Shown: positions 14,201 through 20,925 of the stretch, one piece after another
How positions within the stretch are numbered: the stretch's first letter is position 1
Layout of the letters: every line of letters begins with the position of its first letter
Virus record (IMG/VR): IMGVR_UViG_3300031722_000119
Location: 1-31,352 of that record
Reading direction: 5' to 3' (one strand)
From: a virus
Length of the DNA stretch: 31,352 bases
Made by a program: the position numbers and the translations under genes
The notes under the pieces: model-generated
What the model was told of the DNA's origin: nothing
What the model saw: the letters and a program-made list of their open reading frames with translations, nothing else
Databases searched by the model: none

Positions 14201-14663
14201 ACTCGAGATAGCAAATGAAATGGCAAAACTTGATCAAAAGGATCGAGAATTCTACGACAGTCTTGACGATGACGAGAAGAAGAAATTCAGTACTTTCTTG
14301 ATGATACGATGGGGATCGTGCGTATCTGGAGATGCCGACCTGCAAACGTATTACTTGCAGATGACGAACAAGCGGTTAAACAAGAACTTCTTCGCAGTCA
14401 ACAAAGGGAAGCACGATAAGCTGAACTGGCTTACTGCTACAACGATTTCACCAGGCGCAGGTAACATGCGACATAACTGGCTTTCGCAAAAGAAGAAAGA
14501 GAATTCAAATCCGAAGGTGCGTAAGTTCTTTGCAGCATTCTACCCGGGTATGAAGGACGCTGACCTTGATCTGTTAGCAGCAATGAACGATGTTAAGGCA
14601 GTGAAGAAGTTTGCTGAAGAGCTCGGCTGGACGAAAGAACAAATCAAGAAGGAGATAGGCTGA
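14190..14663 (+). CDS. Conserved phage protein, possible clamp-loader small subunit (gp62-like)
   Basis: This 157-residue basic, helical protein includes the blocks FSTFLMIRWGSCVSG, YYLQMTNKRLNKNFF, KLNWLTATTISPGAG, RHNW and RKFFAAFYPGMKDADLDLL. The order of elements (a central M-I-R-W block, an M-T-N-x-x-L-N-K block, a K-x-x-x-L-x-W-L block, a C-terminal helix) resembles T4-like cyanophage gp62. T4 gp62 pairs with gp44 to load the sliding clamp, but neither gp44 nor gp45 is in this window. I hold the gp62 reading weakly; conserved phage protein is the safe call. Confidence 0.45.
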   Translation: MAGKLEIANEMAKLDQKDREFYDSLDDDEKKKFSTFLMIRWGSCVSGDADLQTYYLQMTNKRLNKNFFAVNKGKHDKLNWLTATTISPGAGNMRHNWLSQKKKENSNPKVRKFFAAFYPGMKDADLDLLAAMNDVKAVKKFAEELGWTKEQIKKEIG

Positions 14664-14848
14664 TGGATATTCGGCGGATGATAGACTTAACGGTGCTGGC
14701 TAAGACTGATCCAGGCATGAAGGATTTGCTTGATCGAGCTGAGGAATACTTCTTACTGAAACAACCACCTGTAACGAGCTATGAATCACGCGCCACCGCA
14801 GCAGAAATTCTACGGCAGCAAATGAAAGCAGCCTGGGGGAGGGCATAA
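14663..14848 (+). CDS. DPGM-family small protein
   Basis: This 61-residue protein has the family segment at its start, L-A-K-T-D-P-G-M-K-D-L-L-D-R-A-E-E-Y-F-L-L-K, followed by a specific helical tail. The start overlaps the previous stop (TGATG). It is closest to the 12990 and 14850 copies, which also have DPGM. Confidence 0.6.
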   Translation: MDIRRMIDLTVLAKTDPGMKDLLDRAEEYFLLKQPPVTSYESRATAAEILRQQMKAAWGRA

Positions 14849-14849
14849 C

Positions 14850-15152
14850 ATGATAACAACCTACGAGCTCGACGAGATTAATCGCATGTCAGTCGAGGAT
14901 CCCGGCATGGCCGATCTGCTAAATCGGGTGTATGAATATTACTTACTGAAGCGTCCAACACCGCGACCACCTAGCCAGTCTGCTAATGATATACTCGACA
15001 AAATTCGTGCTCGGTCCATAGCCTCTAAAGTTGGTAGACCTTCGACATTTACTCCGACTCCTACACCTACAGTAACCAAGCCGCAGCTAACGCTGAAAGA
15101 ACTAGCTGCACTCCTATCAAGGCAAGTCGACGATTCAGATGAAACCGAATAA
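14850..15152 (+). CDS. DPGM-family protein with Pro/Thr-rich tail
   Basis: This 100-residue protein has the N-terminal segment V-E-D-P-G-M-A-D-L-L-N-R-V-Y-E-Y-Y-L-L-K-R, then an extended Pro/Thr-rich linker (TFTPTPTPTVTKP) and a short helix (LTLKELAALLSRQ). It is the longest member of its family here. It overlaps the next gene by 14 bases. Confidence 0.6.
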   Translation: MITTYELDEINRMSVEDPGMADLLNRVYEYYLLKRPTPRPPSQSANDILDKIRARSIASKVGRPSTFTPTPTPTVTKPQLTLKELAALLSRQVDDSDETE

Positions 15153-15324
15153 AGCAATGAGGCACGCGATTGCCTCAGGGAAAGCAACAGAAGTAAAACA
15201 ACAGCCAGATAAAAAATGTGTAGCATGTAATGGAAGTGGACGATATGACTCAACAGGATCTCCTAAGTGTGGCGCTTGCAATGGCACAGGGTACGAATAT
15301 AAAGATGGAAGACTCACAATGTAA
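15139..15324 (+). CDS. DnaJ-type zinc-finger microprotein
   Basis: This 61-residue protein has two C-x-x-C-x-G-x-G units, CVACNGSG and CGACNGTG, separated by a short loop. This is the motif of the DnaJ cysteine-rich domain, where two such units bind one zinc. There is no J domain, so it is a free zinc finger, as in several small phage and bacterial proteins of unknown role. It overlaps both neighbours. Confidence 0.6.
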   Translation: MKPNKAMRHAIASGKATEVKQQPDKKCVACNGSGRYDSTGSPKCGACNGTGYEYKDGRLTM

Positions 15325-15988
15325 ATGCAAATTCTGTGGTAAGGCATTCCGCCAAGAGAAAACTCTAGCGGTGCATAACTGCGAAAAGAAACGCCGCCAT
15401 ATGCAGCAGAATGAAACTGGCGTGCAGCTTGGTTATCAAGCGTATCTGAAATTCTACGAGATGACGCAAGGTAGTTCGCAAAGCAAGACCTACTCTCACT
15501 TTGCTGAATCGCCCTATTACTCAGCATTCGTGAAGTTTGGCCAGTACCTTGTGTCAATACGCGCAGTCAATACAACAGCATTCATTACCTGGATCATCAA
15601 AGCCAATAAGAAGCTTGACCACTGGACAAAGGATGCAATCTACGATGAATGGCTCTACGAATATTTGCGCAAAGAGCATCCGAATGATGCCTTAGATCGT
15701 ACCTTTGCCGAGATGCAGCGTTGGGCTGACGAGACAGGGAAACCGTTCAACGTGTTTTTCACAGAGGGCGCGCCTAACAAGATTTGTAACATGATTGCCT
15801 ATGGTCGTATTTCACCGTGGATCATATTCAACTCTACTGGCGGGGTCGAATTTCTGTCTAAGCTCAACGAAGAGCAGATCGCGTTGATCTACAAAAATAT
15901 CGATCCCGAATATTGGCAACGCAAGTTCTTAGATTATGTCGCTGACGTTGAGTTCATTAAAGTAGTAACAGCAGAAGCGAACGTATGA
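15305..15988 (+). CDS. Conserved phage protein with N-terminal C2H2-like zinc finger
   Basis: This 227-residue protein opens with the finger CKCKFCGKAFRQEKTLAVH followed by NCEKKRR. The body contains SPYYSAFVKFGQYLVSIRAV, FITWIIKA and ISPWIIFNSTGG, a layout I recognise from other T4-type phages as a conserved protein without a firm function. ATG 15305 is chosen because it lies just before the finger; an in-frame ATG at 15230 would overlap the zinc-finger gene by 95 bases. A nucleic-acid role is inferred from the finger. Confidence 0.6.
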   Translation: MEDSQCKCKFCGKAFRQEKTLAVHNCEKKRRHMQQNETGVQLGYQAYLKFYEMTQGSSQSKTYSHFAESPYYSAFVKFGQYLVSIRAVNTTAFITWIIKANKKLDHWTKDAIYDEWLYEYLRKEHPNDALDRTFAEMQRWADETGKPFNVFFTEGAPNKICNMIAYGRISPWIIFNSTGGVEFLSKLNEEQIALIYKNIDPEYWQRKFLDYVADVEFIKVVTAEANV

Positions 15989-16170
15989 CTACTATAAGCG
16001 TTGATCGGTTTAGTGTTGACAAGATCTGGTATTTAGATTGCCAATGCTGGTGCATCTGCCGATTCGGCGCTTGCAGCGACAAGTGGACCTCTTCTGTTGT
16101 TGCAGATAAGCTCGACTTTGTGTTTAAGAATGATGCCGATGCAACGATGTTTGCGCTGAGGTGGGTATGA
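15985..16170 (+). CDS. DAxxFxLRW-family microprotein
   Basis: This 61-residue protein has a Trp/Cys-rich middle (WYLDCQCWCICRFG) and the family C-terminus F-V-F-K-N-D-A-D-A-T-M-F-A-L-R-W. It is the first of eight tandem genes sharing this ending. It is coupled by ATGA on both sides. Function unknown. Confidence 0.6.
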   Translation: MTTISVDRFSVDKIWYLDCQCWCICRFGACSDKWTSSVVADKLDFVFKNDADATMFALRWV

Positions 16171-16376
16171 TCTCTATTAACATGACCGAAGCAGCGAAGC
16201 ATTGGGGCAAAACAGGATATTTTGATGTGCAGGTTTGGTGCATAGATAACATCGGTGAGATGAATAACGGATGGGACAGTTCGTATTCTTACGATCCCTC
16301 GGGAGATCGCCGATTGATATTCTTGTTTGACAACGACAAAGATGCAACGATGTTTGCATTGCGGTGGATGAAATGA
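16167..16376 (+). CDS. DAxxFxLRW-family microprotein
   Basis: This 69-residue protein ends F-L-F-D-N-D-K-D-A-T-M-F-A-L-R-W-M-K, almost identical at the C-terminus to the preceding copy, while the first 45 residues differ. ATG 16167 is selected by its ATGA overlap; a GTG at 16161 is less likely. Confidence 0.6.
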   Translation: MISINMTEAAKHWGKTGYFDVQVWCIDNIGEMNNGWDSSYSYDPSGDRRLIFLFDNDKDATMFALRWMK

Positions 16377-16588
16377 TACTAGTGAAGATATCAGATGCAG
16401 ACACTGTGTTGAAAGGGATTCACCTAGGTCTCAAGATTAGTACCTGGTGCGAAGAGCAAGGCCTAGAACACCTAAAAGATTTTGAGTGGTGGCTAGTTCA
16501 TACTGATGTAAAAAGCGGAGTATATTTTCGATTCGATGATGAGTTCGAATCTACTGCAACATATTTGACACTGATGTGGGTAAAATGA
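16373..16588 (+). CDS. LRW-array microprotein, recent duplicate of the next gene
   Basis: This 71-residue protein starts MILVKI and shares with the 16585 product the blocks L-G-L-K-I-S-x-W-C, E-Q-G-L-E-H and K-D-F-E-W-W-L, plus an ending E-S-T-A-T-Y-L-x-L-M-W. The DNA is also closely similar, so the duplication looks recent. ATG 16373 is set by ATGA. Confidence 0.65.
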   Translation: MILVKISDADTVLKGIHLGLKISTWCEEQGLEHLKDFEWWLVHTDVKSGVYFRFDDEFESTATYLTLMWVK

Positions 16589-16815
16589 TACTAGTAAGAA
16601 TTGCAGACGCAAACCATGAAGAAAAAGGAACTAATCTTGGACTCAAGATTAGTAACTGGTGTAAAGAGCAAGGATTAGAACACCAAAAAGATTTCGAATG
16701 GTGGCTAGACAGCAACCATTGGACTGGCACGGGTAGGGTAACTGAAGTGCATGTCAGGTTCAGCGACGAGCACGAATCTACTGCAACCTATTTGGCACTG
16801 ATGTGGGCGAAATAA
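16585..16815 (+). CDS. LRW-array microprotein, recent duplicate of the previous gene
   Basis: This 76-residue protein is the partner of the 16373 gene, with a six- to seven-residue insertion around SNHWTGTGRV. The conserved ends and variable middle suggest that the middle is the diversifying part. ATG 16585 overlaps the previous stop. Confidence 0.65.
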   Translation: MILVRIADANHEEKGTNLGLKISNWCKEQGLEHQKDFEWWLDSNHWTGTGRVTEVHVRFSDEHESTATYLALMWAK

Positions 16816-16816
16816 T

Positions 16817-17026
16817 ATGAAGTGGGACAATAAAAATAAAGACGAACGTAGAACGAAATGGTTTGCTGTGATACCTCCTAAAATGGAGAGCATGAGGGCA
16901 GCAAAACACTGGTGTGATAACTATCACTTCTCTACTCGATATTACTATCACTACACAAATACTCGTTGGTGGTTCGAAAGCGAGTTCGACGCAGTATTGT
17001 TTTCATTACACTGGAGTGGGAGATAA
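16817..17026 (+). CDS. LRW-array microprotein
   Basis: This 69-residue protein has a basic N-terminus (WDNKNKDERRTKWF), an aromatic middle (STRYYYHYTNTRWW) and the family-like ending E-F-D-A-V-L-F-S-L-H-W. It lies one base after the previous stop. Function unknown. Confidence 0.55.
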   Translation: MKWDNKNKDERRTKWFAVIPPKMESMRAAKHWCDNYHFSTRYYYHYTNTRWWFESEFDAVLFSLHWSGR

Positions 17027-17027
17027 C

Positions 17028-17216
17028 ATGGCAGATAATAATGAGCTATGGCTTCGTATCACCGAAGATGAATATCCAGGATTGTCTGCCGCAGCTCGAC
17101 ATTCATTGAAGTGGCAAGCAGCTACAGATTATTCGCTCGCTCATAGCAGCAAGTTAGGACAACTGTATGAGCAATATGTGATAATGAGGACGTTGTCAGA
17201 AAGACCGAAAGAATGA
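17028..17216 (+). CDS. Small hypothetical protein
   Basis: This 62-residue helical protein (LSAAARHSLKWQAATDYSLA) lacks the LRW ending and stands apart from its neighbours. ATG 17028 lies one base after the upstream stop, with GGGAGA before it. It is coupled by ATGA to the next gene. Confidence 0.5.
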   Translation: MADNNELWLRITEDEYPGLSAAARHSLKWQAATDYSLAHSSKLGQLYEQYVIMRTLSERPKE

Positions 17217-17572
17217 AAGCATCACGCACCGTTCGCGTCAGTTACGAAATTGACAATACCGGAATTTACGTTAAAGCAGGGACAGACATGAAGAGAAGAA
17301 TCCGCACATTAGTCAGGTCAGGATGGACATTAGTCGAAGTTCCGATATTACCACCGTCTGACGGATACACCGCATTTGGCCATTTCATTGAAGACAAAAA
17401 TCCAGGCCAGTACAAGATGCTGTATAAATGGTGTGAAGAGAATGTGCCGTTGACTGATTGGACTTCGAGTTACCTTCAGAACAGTGCTACGGGAGGCAGA
17501 GGTGGAACCAAACGATTCGTCTTCAAAGACAAGAAATTCGCATCGTGGTTTACATTGATGACTAAGACATGA
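17213..17572 (+). CDS. LRW-array protein, longer member
   Basis: This 119-residue protein ends R-F-V-F-K-D-K-K-F-A-S-W-F-T-L-M, a divergent form of the array ending. The N-terminal half is beta-rich and basic. It is coupled by ATGA on both sides. Function unknown. Confidence 0.55.
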   Translation: MKASRTVRVSYEIDNTGIYVKAGTDMKRRIRTLVRSGWTLVEVPILPPSDGYTAFGHFIEDKNPGQYKMLYKWCEENVPLTDWTSSYLQNSATGGRGGTKRFVFKDKKFASWFTLMTKT

Positions 17573-17814
17573 TAGTAGATCAAGAATATATCACGTCGCT
17601 CCGCATATTCGGATATTCAGACCTTACGAGTTACTTAGGCTGGACTTACGTAAGCTTTCCAATGGAATTAGCGTATCTTGCTGACTCAAACGGGACTTAT
17701 CTTATTTCCTGGATGAACCAAACGTTTAACTCAACTGATTGGGTGTTTATGGTTAAGACAATGTTCTTTCGTAACGAGAAAGATGCAGCGTGCTTCATAC
17801 TAAAGTGGGTGTGA
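17569..17814 (+). CDS. DAxxFxLRW-family microprotein
   Basis: This 81-residue protein ends M-F-F-R-N-E-K-D-A-A-C-F-I-L-K-W, a clear family ending after a variable aromatic-rich body. It is coupled by ATGA upstream and TGATG downstream. Confidence 0.6.
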   Translation: MIVDQEYITSLRIFGYSDLTSYLGWTYVSFPMELAYLADSNGTYLISWMNQTFNSTDWVFMVKTMFFRNEKDAACFILKWV

Positions 17815-18110
17815 TGGGTAAATTTCATTACTGTAGCAGCGAGGATGAGCTACTGTGGCGACTTGATCCCGGATTGTACGATCAGTATATTCGGATGATC
17901 GACGAGCAGTTGATTGCTCAAAGGTTTGACATTCAGCGGTGGGTAGAAAATACCTGTACCGGAGATGTTATTGTGTGGAACGAAGTATCGGTGCCGAACG
18001 CAGGAGATCAGAACTGGCACAAAAAGATATTGCCCGAAGGGAACGCCAGGCTCTATTTTTCTGATGAGAAAGATGTTACAATGTTTATGTTACGCTGGAT
18101 TCGAAATTAA
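17814..18110 (+). CDS. DAxxFxLRW-family microprotein
   Basis: This 98-residue protein ends R-L-Y-F-S-D-E-K-D-V-T-M-F-M-L-R-W. ATG 17814 is selected by the TGATG overlap; the ATG at 17790 lies within the previous gene. It is the last of the first block of array genes. Confidence 0.6.
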   Translation: MGKFHYCSSEDELLWRLDPGLYDQYIRMIDEQLIAQRFDIQRWVENTCTGDVIVWNEVSVPNAGDQNWHKKILPEGNARLYFSDEKDVTMFMLRWIRN

Positions 18111-18118
18111 GGACCACA

Positions 18119-18706
18119 ATGAAAGTAAATAACACAGACATCGACCTTGACTTCGGGTCAAGAGAAGATGCACTAAAGCATCTACAGCATGTTCGCGCAA
18201 GCACGCAACGCAATGATGGCGTCATGACTCGTCACGCGTCTGGAGTATATTTCACCGACATCCCGCATGATATCGACGGGTACGCAACGATTGACTACAA
18301 GAATGCCGAGACTCGCGGATACTTCAAAGTCGACTTCTTGAATGTCTCGGTCTACGAGCAAGTTAAAGACGAAACCCATCTAATCAAATTGATGACAACG
18401 GAGCCACTGTGGGACCGACTGCTCGAGCGTGAGTTTTGTGAGAAGCTAATCCACTTAGGCAATTACTGGTCAATGATATGCAGCTTACCGGAACCGATCA
18501 ACTCTATTCCAAGGTTATCTATGTTCATTGCGATGATTCGTCCGGGTAAGAAACATCTGATCGGTCACCCGTGGTCTATTGTAGCGCAAACTATTTGGGA
18601 TAAGACAGATGACGGGTACACCTTCAAAAAGAGCCATTCACTGGCGTACGCACATCTCATAGTCGTTAATATGAATCTGTTGTCTGAGAATTTACCCAGC
18701 GGTTAA
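18119..18706 (+). CDS. Small protein with PolIII-alpha-like (C-family polymerase) motifs
   Basis: This 195-residue protein shows three short blocks in the order found in the bacterial replicative polymerase DnaE: F-K-V-D-F-L-N-V (69-76, like FDFLGL), F-I-A-M-I-R-P-G-K (136-144, like the ALYRPGP block), and [10 protein letters not shown] (169-178, like FNKSHSAAYA). The palm P-D-[FI]-D-x-D-F motif with the catalytic aspartates is absent, and DnaE itself exceeds 1,100 residues. It therefore cannot be a working polymerase; it may bind DNA or the clamp. Its end overlaps the reverse-strand homing endonuclease by 41 bases. Confidence 0.6.
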   Translation: MKVNNTDIDLDFGSREDALKHLQHVRASTQRNDGVMTRHASGVYFTDIPHDIDGYATIDYKNAETRGYFKVDFLNVSVYEQVKDETHLIKLMTTEPLWDRLLEREFCEKLIHLGNYWSMICSLPEPINSIPRLSMFIAMIRPGKKHLIGHPWSIVAQTIWDKTDDGYTFKKSHSLAYAHLIVVNMNLLSENLPSG

Positions 18707-19418
18707 AAGTGTTTAGGGCCATTTCTTTTCTATCAACTATTCTACTTACTCGTGGCCGTTTTTGCCCGGTATTCGCTGCGGATCTCTTAGAGATAGTATC
18801 TGCTGATTGCTTTATATGCTTACCGTACATGCCGTTCGCTTCACCGAGGTGAACGCATTTAGCTAACGCTTCGGCACTATGTTTTTTGCCAAACATCGGG
18901 TTCTTTTCACCGGTCATTAAGCCAGTCAAACTTTTACTTCTCTTACTAACAGTTTCTTCAGACTGTTTTCGACCTTTGTTCTTTTTGCCACCTTTATACT
19001 TGTCGTCGTTTGGCATCGTGAGTCCTTTGTTCCATGCCGGACGACTATTCCGCGCCATCTTTAGCCGAGTCATGCCTTCTTCTGTCCACTGCTTAGGTTT
19101 CCTGAGTTTCTCTTTATGCTCATCCGAAATAATAACTATCCTACCACTTGTACCATCACCCCCGTCTGTCATATTTTGGAGAATACCAGTGACTAAGTCT
19201 TGTCGTCCGTACCATCGGATTAACCTTCGTTCTAATGCTAATGCTCCGATTTCAGTTAAGTTTGTATCGAGCAATATTATTGGATTTCCGCCAGCCGACA
19301 CGCGATGTTTTGCCCAGGCTCGATTCCCTTTGCCTTTACCGATATAGTATGGCGTTCCTGCTCTTGCTGTTTTGGAGTCTTTACTACGCAGGTATGCGTA
19401 GATGTAATAAATATTCAT
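18666..19418 (-). CDS. GIY-YIG homing endonuclease, reverse orientation
   Basis: This 250-residue protein has the GIY-YIG nuclease domain at the N-terminus: YYIYAYL (4-10), [13 protein letters not shown] (23-35), then [11 protein letters not shown] and [12 protein letters not shown]-binding region with NUMOD3-like repeats follows ([18 protein letters not shown]). Such enzymes cut related phage genomes lacking the gene and spread by repair. It is read against all neighbours, sits between small-gene blocks, and overlaps the previous gene tail to tail by 41 bases. A CATAAATA late-type motif lies upstream. Confidence 0.88.
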   Translation of the reverse strand: MNIYYIYAYLRSKDSKTARAGTPYYIGKGKGNRAWAKHRVSAGGNPIILLDTNLTEIGALALERRLIRWYGRQDLVTGILQNMTDGGDGTSGRIVIISDEHKEKLRKPKQWTEEGMTRLKMARNSRPAWNKGLTMPNDDKYKGGKKNKGRKQSEETVSKRSKSLTGLMTGEKNPMFGKKHSAEALAKCVHLGEANGMYGKHIKQSADTISKRSAANTGQKRPRVSRIVDRKEMALNTFNRWVNSQTTDSY

Positions 19419-19443
19419 GCTGACATTGTCCTATAATGTTAGA

Positions 19444-19474
19444 GTGAGCAGATATTTGCAGTATCGTGGCTCAC
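19444..19474. repeat. Inverted repeat in the leader of the reverse-strand endonuclease
   Basis: GTGAGC (19444-19449) and GCTCAC (19469-19474) form a 6-bp stem. Inside it, GATA (19451-19454) and TATC (19462-19465) add a nested 4-bp stem. On the reverse strand this sits right after the predicted late start, upstream of the ATG at 19418. T4 homing genes also carry leader hairpins that limit early translation; a similar role is inferred. Confidence 0.35.
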
Positions 19475-19477
19475 ACT

Positions 19478-19485
19478 TATTTATG
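19478..19485 (-). promoter_or_regulatory. Candidate T4-type late promoter (CATAAATA)
   Basis: On the reverse strand the sequence reads CATAAATA, one mismatch from TATAAATA, about 60 bases before the endonuclease ATG. It is a motif match only. Confidence 0.4.
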
Positions 19486-19494
19486 CCAGGTCGC

Positions 19495-19523
19495 TTGACT
19501 GCGACTGATTTTTACTGTATAGT
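19495..19523 (+). promoter_or_regulatory. Sigma70 promoter for a leaderless transcript
   Basis: TTGACT (19495-19500) and TATAGT (19518-19523) have a 17-base spacer, then six bases, then ATG at 19530. The predicted start is the A of ATG. The promoter lies back to back with the reverse-strand late motif at 19478. Confidence 0.75.
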
Positions 19524-19529
19524 GGTACT

Positions 19530-19835
19530 ATGAAATTAGTCTTTCATCCTGAACCGAGCACGCTATCAAAGCCAATGATTGACTTCCAACTTGAATTCAA
19601 CGGGGAGAACAGACATCTAATCGTGAACTATGTCCCAATCATAGCCTGGCTAGTCGAGCATGTAGGCGAATTAGGTGCTTATGAAGACGATGAATGGCCA
19701 CAAGGTAACGGGTGGGAAGTAGGGTATGACTACCACGATAAAACCGGGCGCCCTTGGGAGAATAATCATTACGTCGTAATACGTAGAGACATAGATGAGA
19801 AGTTGCTAACTGAATTCTACTTGAGGTTCTCATGA
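19530..19835 (+). CDS. Small array protein (IDEKLLTEFxLRF family), leaderless
   Basis: This 101-residue protein ends D-I-D-E-K-L-L-T-E-F-Y-L-R-F-S, shared almost exactly with the next gene. W-L-V-E-H-V-G-E-L and W-x-[VI]-G are also shared with it. The final x-F-x-L-R-F resembles the LRW ending of the 15985-18110 genes. It is leaderless from the promoter at 19495. Function unknown. Confidence 0.6.
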   Translation: MKLVFHPEPSTLSKPMIDFQLEFNGENRHLIVNYVPIIAWLVEHVGELGAYEDDEWPQGNGWEVGYDYHDKTGRPWENNHYVVIRRDIDEKLLTEFYLRFS

Positions 19836-20110
19836 TGTTTAGTATGGTACCAGCCGATAAGCATTTAGATGATGGAATGAATTTTGAGAATATTCAATAC
19901 TGGCGCGATCTACCAATAATCCAATGGTTAGAGACGCACGTGGGAAAATTATCTGCTGACGGTAAATGTGGGAGTGAATGGACGATAGGCTGCTGTCACG
20001 AGCATGATTACCTGTTCAAACCCGGCCACTGGCGCCAGCGGCATTACATTCAGATAACGGCTGACATAGATGAGAAGTTACTTACTGAATTTGCGTTGAG
20101 GTTCTCATGA
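19832..20110 (+). CDS. Small array protein (IDEKLLTEFxLRF family)
   Basis: This 92-residue paralog of the 19530 product shares I-I-x-W-L-E-T-H-V-G-K-L and the ending D-I-D-E-K-L-L-T-E-F-A-L-R-F-S. It is coupled by ATGA at both ends; tandem ATGs at 19832 and 19835 are possible starts. Confidence 0.6.
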   Translation: MMFSMVPADKHLDDGMNFENIQYWRDLPIIQWLETHVGKLSADGKCGSEWTIGCCHEHDYLFKPGHWRQRHYIQITADIDEKLLTEFALRFS

Positions 20111-20355
20111 TAATTGATTTGCGGAGCGCTGGCTACTACCAGATGCGAACCTGGGCTGACTTGATAGATATAATCGTAGAGGAGTGCGGACATCCGTGGG
20201 GGAGTACGGGATTCGCTGAATTTGTTCGAGTTCGGTGGGGCATGGTATTTCACTACAATAATCCGAAAGCATTATCGCAAGCCACAAGCATCGAAATTGA
20301 CGAGTCGGCGTTGCTTATGCTCGAATTGAAATATTACGGACGAGTTGAATTTTGA
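20107..20355 (+). CDS. Small array protein (IDFRS family)
   Basis: This 82-residue protein begins MIIDLRSAG, like the next two genes (VDFRN, IDFRS), and ends E-I-D-E-S-A-L-L-M-L-E-L-K-Y. The middle has F-V-R-V-R-W-G-M-V-F-H, matching W-x-I-T-[SF]-L-H in the neighbours. It overlaps the next gene by TTGA. Confidence 0.6.
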   Translation: MIIDLRSAGYYQMRTWADLIDIIVEECGHPWGSTGFAEFVRVRWGMVFHYNNPKALSQATSIEIDESALLMLELKYYGRVEF

Positions 20356-20639
20356 TAAAGGTTGATTTCAGAAACATCAGCAAGATGAACTTTCGTAACG
20401 ACTACGGAGTGTACCAAACAGTAACAGGGCAAACCTGGTATTGGACTCAGGTTTTACGAGGGCTAAAGAACGATAGCGGCCTGCCTCTGTTTAACGATGA
20501 GTTTGAGGATTGGCTCAAGAAAGAATGGGGCATCACTTCCTTGCATGAGGAACAAGATTTCCGATCACATTTAACTGGACTATCCATGAACGATGAAACA
20601 TTCACTATGATATTACTGAGATTCCAATATGAGGATTGA
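20352..20639 (+). CDS. Small array protein (IDFRS family), TTG start
   Basis: This 95-residue protein starts with TTG at 20352, overlapping the previous stop as TTGA. The start is supported by conservation of the N-terminus (I-K-V-D-F-R-N) with the flanking paralogs. It shares W-x-x-V-L-R-x-L-K-x-[DE]-S-G, E-W-G-I-T and the ending S-M-N-D-E-T-F-T-M-I-L-L-R-F with the 20629 gene. Confidence 0.65.
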   Translation: MIKVDFRNISKMNFRNDYGVYQTVTGQTWYWTQVLRGLKNDSGLPLFNDEFEDWLKKEWGITSLHEEQDFRSHLTGLSMNDETFTMILLRFQYED

Positions 20640-20925
20640 TTTCAGATCATCACACGGAATGGACTTAGATTCGGAATTTACTAGATGCCATGCTGACCAG
20701 GCTCTAATAGGTCAGAAAGCGGGATTCTGGAGCCGAGTCCTCAGAGAGTTAAAAGCAGAGAGCGGCCGCAATTTGTATGATGCCGGATTCGAGGAATGGG
20801 TTAAAGATGAATGGACCATTACCTTCTTACACGAGAACAACGAATATCCAACCCACATCACTGGATTAGATATGAATGATTCGACCTTCACTATGGTGTT
20901 GCTAAAGTTCGGAAATAGTAATTAG
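20629..20925 (+). CDS. Small array protein (IDFRS family)
   Basis: This 98-residue protein is the nearest paralog of the 20352 gene, with M-R-I-D-F-R-S, FWSRVLRELKAESG, E-W-T-I-T-F-L-H and D-M-N-D-S-T-F-T-M-V-L-L-K-F. It overlaps its neighbour by 11 bases upstream. Its stop codon overlaps the stop of the reverse-strand gene (TTAG at 20922-20925). Confidence 0.65.
   Translation: MRIDFRSSHGMDLDSEFTRCHADQALIGQKAGFWSRVLRELKAESGRNLYDAGFEEWVKDEWTITFLHENNEYPTHITGLDMNDSTFTMVLLKFGNSN

Noticed and set aside
18886-19347. 153-codon forward frame opposite the reverse-strand homing endonuclease
   Set aside because: The GIY-YIG and NUMOD motifs are on the reverse strand; the forward product is low-complexity and has no start signal.
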